A stretch of 8,920 nucleotides of DNA from Comamonadaceae bacterium CG_4_10_14_3_um_filter_60_75 (lineage in GTDB: Bacteria; Pseudomonadota; Gammaproteobacteria; Burkholderiales; Burkholderiaceae_C), in the NCBI GenBank assembly GCA_002784245.1, contig PFKL01000050.1, forward strand, positions 1 through 8,920. The letters are read 5' to 3'. The translations under genes and the position numbers were made by a program. How positions within the stretch are numbered: the stretch's first letter is position 1; each line of letters begins with the position of its first letter. Of the stretch, positions 5,575-8,920 are shown piece by piece. The notes beneath the pieces are model-generated. The model saw only the letters and a list, made by a program, of their open reading frames with translations, was not told the DNA's origin and ran no database searches.

Positions 5575-6939
5575 ATGAGCGTCACCATCACCTTTCTGGG
5601 CGGAGCCAGCACCGTCACCGGCTCCAAATACCTGGTACGTCATGACGGCAAAAGCTTGCTGATCGACTGCGGCCTGTTTCAGGGCTACAAACAGCTGCGT
5701 TTGCGCAACTGGTCACCGCTGCCTGTCGCGCCAGACCAGATCAACGCCGTTGTCCTGACCCATGCGCACCTGGACCACAGCGGCTATCTTCCCCTACTGG
5801 TCAAAGAAGGCTTTACTGGCCACGTCTTTGCCAGTACCGGCACGCGCGACCTGTGCCGCATCCTGTGGCCCGACAGCGGTCACATCCAGGAAGAAGACGC
5901 CGCGTTTGTCAACCGGCACAAACTCTCCAAACACGAGACCGCTTTGCCGCTGTACACCCGGCAAGACGCGCTCGACGCCCTGCCCAAAATCAAAACCGTG
6001 GGTTTTGACAAACCCTTCACACCCCTGCCAGGCTGGAAAGTAACGCTGTCGGGCGCGGGTCACATTCTGGGTGCGTCGAGTATCCTGCTTGAAGTAGCCG
6101 GACGACGCATCCTGTTCTCGGGTGATTTGGGACGCCCCGATGACCTGATCATGAGCCCGCCCGACGACGCGCCGCAGGCCGACACGGTGCTGATCGAGTC
6201 CACCTACGGCGACCGAACCCACCCGACCGAAGACCTGCTGGCCGAACTGGCCTTGGCCTTGCAGCGTGTGGCCAAGCGCGGAGGTGTGGCGGTGGTACCG
6301 GTGTTTGCCGTTGGGCGTGCCCAGGCGGTACTGCACGCCATCCACCTGCTCAAGCTCAAGGGCGCGTTGCCCAGTTCCTTGCCAGTTTTTCTGGACAGTC
6401 CGATGGCCGTTCACACGACGCATTTGTTCGAGGATCACCTGGGCGAGCATCGCCTGAGCCAGGCCGACAGCCGGGCGCTGACGCACAACGCCACCATGGT
6501 CAATAGCACCGACGAGTCCAAGGCGCTGGCCAGCCGCCACGGGCCGATGGTCATCCTCTCGGCCAGCGGCATGGCTACCGGCGGGCGCGTGTTACACCAC
6601 CTGGCGCACTACGCGGGCGACCACCGCAACATGATCATCCTGACCGGCTACCAGGCGCCAGGCACCCGCGGGGCCACACTCGCCAGTGGCGCCAAGACCG
6701 TGCGCATTCACGGGCGCGACGTCGAAGTGAACGCCGAAGTGGTGCAACTGCAATCAGCCTCGGCCCACGCCGACGCCAATCAGCTCATCGCCTGGCTGCG
6801 CACCCTGCCCCAAGCGCCCGACCAGGTCTACGTGGTGCACGGCGAGGCTGGGCCCGCTGATACGCTACGTGGCCGCATCAAACGCGAGCTGGGCTGGCGC
6901 GCCCTGGTGCCCGAGCAGGGCTCCACCTGGCCGACTTGA
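5575..6939 (+). CDS. metallo-beta-lactamase/beta-CASP RNA-processing nuclease of CPSF73 type
   Basis: A 454-residue protein of the 'exonuclease of the beta-lactamase fold involved in RNA processing' group (Ysh1/CPSF73-like). The metal centre is complete: HAHLDH at 63-68, His163 (GAGHILGAS) and Asp184 (SGDLGR). The beta-CASP motifs are also complete: motif A Glu208 (ESTYGDRTH), motif B His398 (SASAHAD) and motif C His422 (VVHGE). Their spacing is close to that of human CPSF73 (His158, Asp179, Glu204, His396 and His418 there). It should bind two zinc ions and cleave RNA, possibly as endo- and 5' exonuclease; its substrates are unknown. No signal peptide. AGAGG at 5562-5566 lies 8 bases before the ATG. 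The terminator after dnaJ separates it from the chaperone cluster, and its own promoter is not evident. Confidence 0.9.
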   Translation: MSVTITFLGGASTVTGSKYLVRHDGKSLLIDCGLFQGYKQLRLRNWSPLPVAPDQINAVVLTHAHLDHSGYLPLLVKEGFTGHVFASTGTRDLCRILWPDSGHIQEEDAAFVNRHKLSKHETALPLYTRQDALDALPKIKTVGFDKPFTPLPGWKVTLSGAGHILGASSILLEVAGRRILFSGDLGRPDDLIMSPPDDAPQADTVLIESTYGDRTHPTEDLLAELALALQRVAKRGGVAVVPVFAVGRAQAVLHAIHLLKLKGALPSSLPVFLDSPMAVHTTHLFEDHLGEHRLSQADSRALTHNATMVNSTDESKALASRHGPMVILSASGMATGGRVLHHLAHYAGDHRNMIILTGYQAPGTRGATLASGAKTVRIHGRDVEVNAEVVQLQSASAHADANQLIAWLRTLPQAPDQVYVVHGEAGPADTLRGRIKRELGWRALVPEQGSTWPT

Positions 6940-6956
6940 AGCCCCGGGCAGCAACT

Positions 6957-7015
6957 AATAGCTATAGACTAAATAGCTATAGACGCTTAGATCAGAAGGG
7001 CTAGAGACCTTTTTT
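6957..7015 (+). repeat. intergenic hairpin repeat, copy 1, likely terminator of the beta-CASP gene
   Basis: An AT-rich element with two copies of AATAGCTATAGAC (6957-6969 and 6972-6984, 15-base period), followed by the core AAGGGCTAGAG (6996-7006) and six T (7010-7015). The arm 6977-6988 pairs imperfectly with 6996-7006 (about nine pairs, two mismatches, one bulge), so on the plus strand it looks like hairpin plus T-run after the beta-CASP gene. The core is shared, inverted, with 8005-8015. It resembles a dispersed repeat I recall from Comamonadaceae intergenic regions. The stop codon of the facing gene (7014-7016) lies in its T-run. Confidence 0.65.
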
Positions 7016-7973
7016 ATGCAAGATTGCACAGGCGGTTACGTGCCAACGCGTACTCCGCCTTTAGCCGTGCCACCAACTCGGCAGTGCTTTGCACCTGGGT
7101 AATGGCGCCGATGCCCTGGCCACAACCCCAGATGTCCTTCCACGCTTTGGACTTGTCGCCACCAAAGTTCATCTTGCTGGGGTCGCTCTCGGGCAAATGT
7201 TGCGGGTCCAGCCCGGCGGCGCGAATGCTCGGTGCCAGATAGTTGCCGTGCACACCGGTAAACAGGTTGCTGTAAACGATGTCGTCCGAGTTGCTGTCCA
7301 CAATGGCCTGCTTGTAGGCTTCTGCCGCGCGCGCCTCGTGCGTGGCAATGAAGGCCGAGCCAATGTAGGCAAAGTCAGCGCCCATGGCTTGCGCTGCAAG
7401 TATGGCGCCGCCGCTGGCAATGGAGCCGCTCAAGGCCAACGGGCCGTCAAACCACTGGCGAATTTCCTGCACCAGCGCAAACGGGCTTTTCACCCCGGCA
7501 TGACCGCCCGCCCCTGCCGCCACCGCGATCAGGCCGTCGGCACCCTTCTCGATGGCCTTGTGCGCGTGGCGGTTGTTGATGACGTCGTGCAGCACCACGC
7601 CGCCGTAGCTGTGCGCTGCGGCATTGATGTCCTCGCGCGCGCCCAGGCTGCTGATGATGATCGGCACTTTGTAGTTGACACACAGCGCCATGTCGTGTTC
7701 AAGACGTTCATTGCTTTTGTGCACGATCTGGTTGATGGCAAAGGGGGCTGCGGGCTGCTCTGGGTGCGCAGCGTTATGCGCTTTCAAGCCCTCGGTGATC
7801 TCGATCAGCCAGTCTTCGAGTTGTTCGGCCGGGCGCGCGTTCAGCGCTGGCATGGCGCCCACCACGCCGCTGGTGCATTGCGCAAGCACCAGCTTGGGGG
7901 TGCTGATGATGAACAGCGGCGAGCCAATCACCGGGAACGGCAAGGCATTCAAAGGGGGCGGCAAGTGACGCAT
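7014..7973 (-). CDS. nitronate monooxygenase family NAD(P)H-dependent flavin oxidoreductase
   Basis: A 319-residue FMN-binding TIM-barrel enzyme. Features in order: the N-terminal strand FPVIGSPLFIIS with the following TSGVVGAMPALNAR, a middle segment VPIIISSLG, the block GADGLIAVAAGAGGHAG with the likely catalytic His158, and the phosphate-binding region SGSIASGGAILAAQAMGADFAYIGSAFIAT (about 180-215). Members oxidise alkyl nitronates to carbonyl compounds and nitrite. However, the GAGGHAG form resembles Pseudomonas PA1024, which was reclassified as an NADH:quinone reductase, so the physiological reaction is open. The ATG at 7971-7973 is preceded by a weak GGGA site and gives the usual N-terminus. 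It lies downstream of the acyl-CoA dehydrogenase gene on the same strand, separated by a hairpin repeat. Confidence 0.88.
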   Translation of the reverse strand: MRHLPPPLNALPFPVIGSPLFIISTPKLVLAQCTSGVVGAMPALNARPAEQLEDWLIEITEGLKAHNAAHPEQPAAPFAINQIVHKSNERLEHDMALCVNYKVPIIISSLGAREDINAAAHSYGGVVLHDVINNRHAHKAIEKGADGLIAVAAGAGGHAGVKSPFALVQEIRQWFDGPLALSGSIASGGAILAAQAMGADFAYIGSAFIATHEARAAEAYKQAIVDSNSDDIVYSNLFTGVHGNYLAPSIRAAGLDPQHLPESDPSKMNFGGDKSKAWKDIWGCGQGIGAITQVQSTAELVARLKAEYALARNRLCNLA

Positions 7974-7997
7974 GGTAAATCCCGAGTTTATATATGA

Positions 7998-8040
7998 AAA
8001 TAGCCTCTAGCCCTTATAAATAAAGCGCGAGAAGCTATGC
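7998..8040 (-). repeat. intergenic hairpin repeat, copy 2, likely terminator of the acyl-CoA dehydrogenase gene
   Basis: Read on the minus strand, ATAGCTTCT pairs with AGAGGCTAT (nine pairs, one G-U), then an inner GCGCTT/AAGGGC stem with one mismatch, with a TATTTAT loop, followed by ATTTTC. The core CTCTAGCCCTT (8005-8015, plus strand) is the exact inverse of the 11-base core of copy 1. As in copy 1 the T-rich side lies downstream for the gene before it, here the acyl-CoA dehydrogenase. The element also sits just upstream of the flavin oxidoreductase start. Confidence 0.6.
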
Positions 8041-8043
8041 TTA

Positions 8044-8063
8044 GTGCAGCAAACATGCTGCGC
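8044..8063 (-). terminator. hairpin after the acyl-CoA dehydrogenase gene
   Basis: GTGCAGCA (8044-8051) pairs with TGCTGCGC (8056-8063), eight pairs including one G-U, around an AACA loop. It lies about 20 bases past the stop codon. No T-run follows on the minus strand, so it may stabilise the transcript end or act with the repeat hairpin next to it. Confidence 0.35.
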
Positions 8064-8083
8064 AACGAGTGGTTCAGGTCGGC

Positions 8084-8920
8084 CTAAAACGCATCCAGTG
8101 GCAAGGCGGTGACCGCTGCTGCGCCGTCGACAATGCTGTCGCGCAAACCTGGCACCTTGGTCAGGATGTGGTCGGCATAAAAGCGTGCAGTGGTGATCTT
8201 GGCCTGCATGAACGCCACATCGACCCCCTTGGCCACCTGTTCCTGCGCCACCAGCAAGGCGCGCGCCATTTGCCAGCCTGCCATCAGGTTGCCGCTGAGC
8301 ATCAGGTAGGGCACGCTGCCCGCAAACACATCGTTGGGTTTGGCCTTGGTATTGCCAGCGACAAAGTCCACCACGTCGACGAACGCCAGGCGTGCGGCTG
8401 CCAGGCGCTTGGCCATCGCCACGGCGTCTGCTGTGCCGGTGGCGGTCAACGCCGCTTCGGTGGCTTGCACCTGAACCGCCAGCGCTTTGGCCGTCTGGCC
8501 GCCGTCGCGGCTGGTTTTGCGCCCCACCAAATCATTGGCCTGAATCGCGGTGGTGCCTTCGTAAATGGTCAAAATCTTGGCATCGCGGTAGTACTGGGCG
8601 CAGCCAGTTTCTTCAATAAAGCCCATGCCACCGTGCACCTGCACGCCCAAGCTGGTCACTTCCAGACTCATCTCGGTGCTGTAACCCTTGATCAGCGGCA
8701 CCATGAATTCATAGAAGGTCTGATTTTGCTTGCGGGTTTCGGCATCGGGATGGTGGTGTGCCGCGTCGTAGGCGGCAGCGGCCACACTGGCCAGCGCGCG
8801 GCAGCCTTCGGTGTAGGCGCGCATGGTCATCAGCATGCGCTTGACGTCGGGGTGGTGAATGATCGGGCCAGCCGCTGGCAACGAACCATCCACCGGGCGA
8901 CTTTGCACGCGCTCTTTGGC
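8084..8920 (-). CDS. acyl-CoA dehydrogenase, C-terminal half (partial)
   Basis: The last 278 residues of a flavin-dependent acyl-CoA dehydrogenase; the frame stays open to the window edge, so the start and the N-terminal FAD-binding part are missing. The catalytic-base motif DAKILTIYEGTTAIQANDL is present, with the glutamate encoded at 8558-8560, preceded by the LGVQVHGGMGFIEET segment typical of the fold. About 150 residues beyond this motif (ending in LPLDAF) form an extra C-terminal domain, as in the roughly 600-residue acyl-CoA dehydrogenases that include DmdC (3-methylmercaptopropionyl-CoA dehydrogenase) and FadE-like enzymes. The substrate cannot be decided. It would oxidise an acyl-CoA to the enoyl-CoA and pass electrons to ETF. 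The GTG at 8906-8908 is internal, not the start. Confidence 0.93.
   Translation of the reverse strand, partial: AKERVQSRPVDGSLPAAGPIIHHPDVKRMLMTMRAYTEGCRALASVAAAAYDAAHHHPDAETRKQNQTFYEFMVPLIKGYSTEMSLEVTSLGVQVHGGMGFIEETGCAQYYRDAKILTIYEGTTAIQANDLVGRKTSRDGGQTAKALAVQVQATEAALTATGTADAVAMAKRLAAARLAFVDVVDFVAGNTKAKPNDVFAGSVPYLMLSGNLMAGWQMARALLVAQEQVAKGVDVAFMQAKITTARFYADHILTKVPGLRDSIVDGAAAVTALPLDAF

Noticed and set aside
7089..7997. Plus-strand open frame of about 302 codons across the flavin oxidoreductase gene.
   Set aside because: It is the complement of a well-supported minus-strand gene and has no domain signal.
1..8920. tRNA, rRNA, CRISPR array, insertion sequence or prophage genes.
   Set aside because: No cloverleaf-like segments, regularly spaced repeats, transposase or phage genes were seen in any part of the window.

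Overview
The window looks like chromosomal DNA from a betaproteobacterium of the order Burkholderiales, most likely Comamonadaceae (Rhodoferax/Polaromonas-like). The evidence is the protein sequences (a grpE-dnaK-dnaJ cluster with a 647-residue DnaK, a ComFB-like protein, a PA1024-type nitronate monooxygenase and a long acyl-CoA dehydrogenase), the GC-rich codon use, and two copies of an intergenic repeat whose core (AAGGGCTAGAG) I recall as typical of that family. The taxonomic call is from memory of sequence families, not from a search.

Layout. 1-38 may hold the last codons of an upstream gene. 214-501 (minus) is a small ComFB-like protein. A 273-bp divergent spacer follows, then a short HxlR-like winged-helix regulator (775-1086, plus) and a single-domain FKBP-type prolyl isomerase (1135-1485, plus). 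The heart of the window is the heat-shock chaperone cluster grpE (1650-2231), dnaK (2304-4247) and dnaJ (4349-5482), all plus strand. A sigma-32 type promoter precedes grpE, a 20-bp perfect palindrome carrying a second sigma-32-like -35 precedes dnaK, and a large two-tier stem-loop fills the dnaK-dnaJ gap. A strong intrinsic terminator ends the cluster. Next comes a metallo-beta-lactamase/beta-CASP protein of the CPSF73/Ysh1 type (5575-6939, plus). The right end is on the minus strand: an NAD(P)H-dependent flavin oxidoreductase/nitronate monooxygenase (7014-7973), preceded by the C-terminal half of an acyl-CoA dehydrogenase that runs off the window (8084-8920).

How the genes work together. 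GrpE, DnaK and DnaJ form the Hsp70 folding machine, and the FKBP isomerase upstream is a functionally related folding helper. No CIRCE element was seen, which fits control by RpoH rather than HrcA. The flavin oxidoreductase and acyl-CoA dehydrogenase may belong to a catabolic neighbourhood, but each is followed or preceded by its own repeat/terminator-like element, so co-transcription is uncertain.

The genes are mostly ordinary core genes, and I see no novel multigene system. The parts worth a second look lie between the genes: the palindromic dnaK promoter, the structured dnaK-dnaJ spacer, and the inverted pair of hairpin repeats flanking the flavin oxidoreductase gene.
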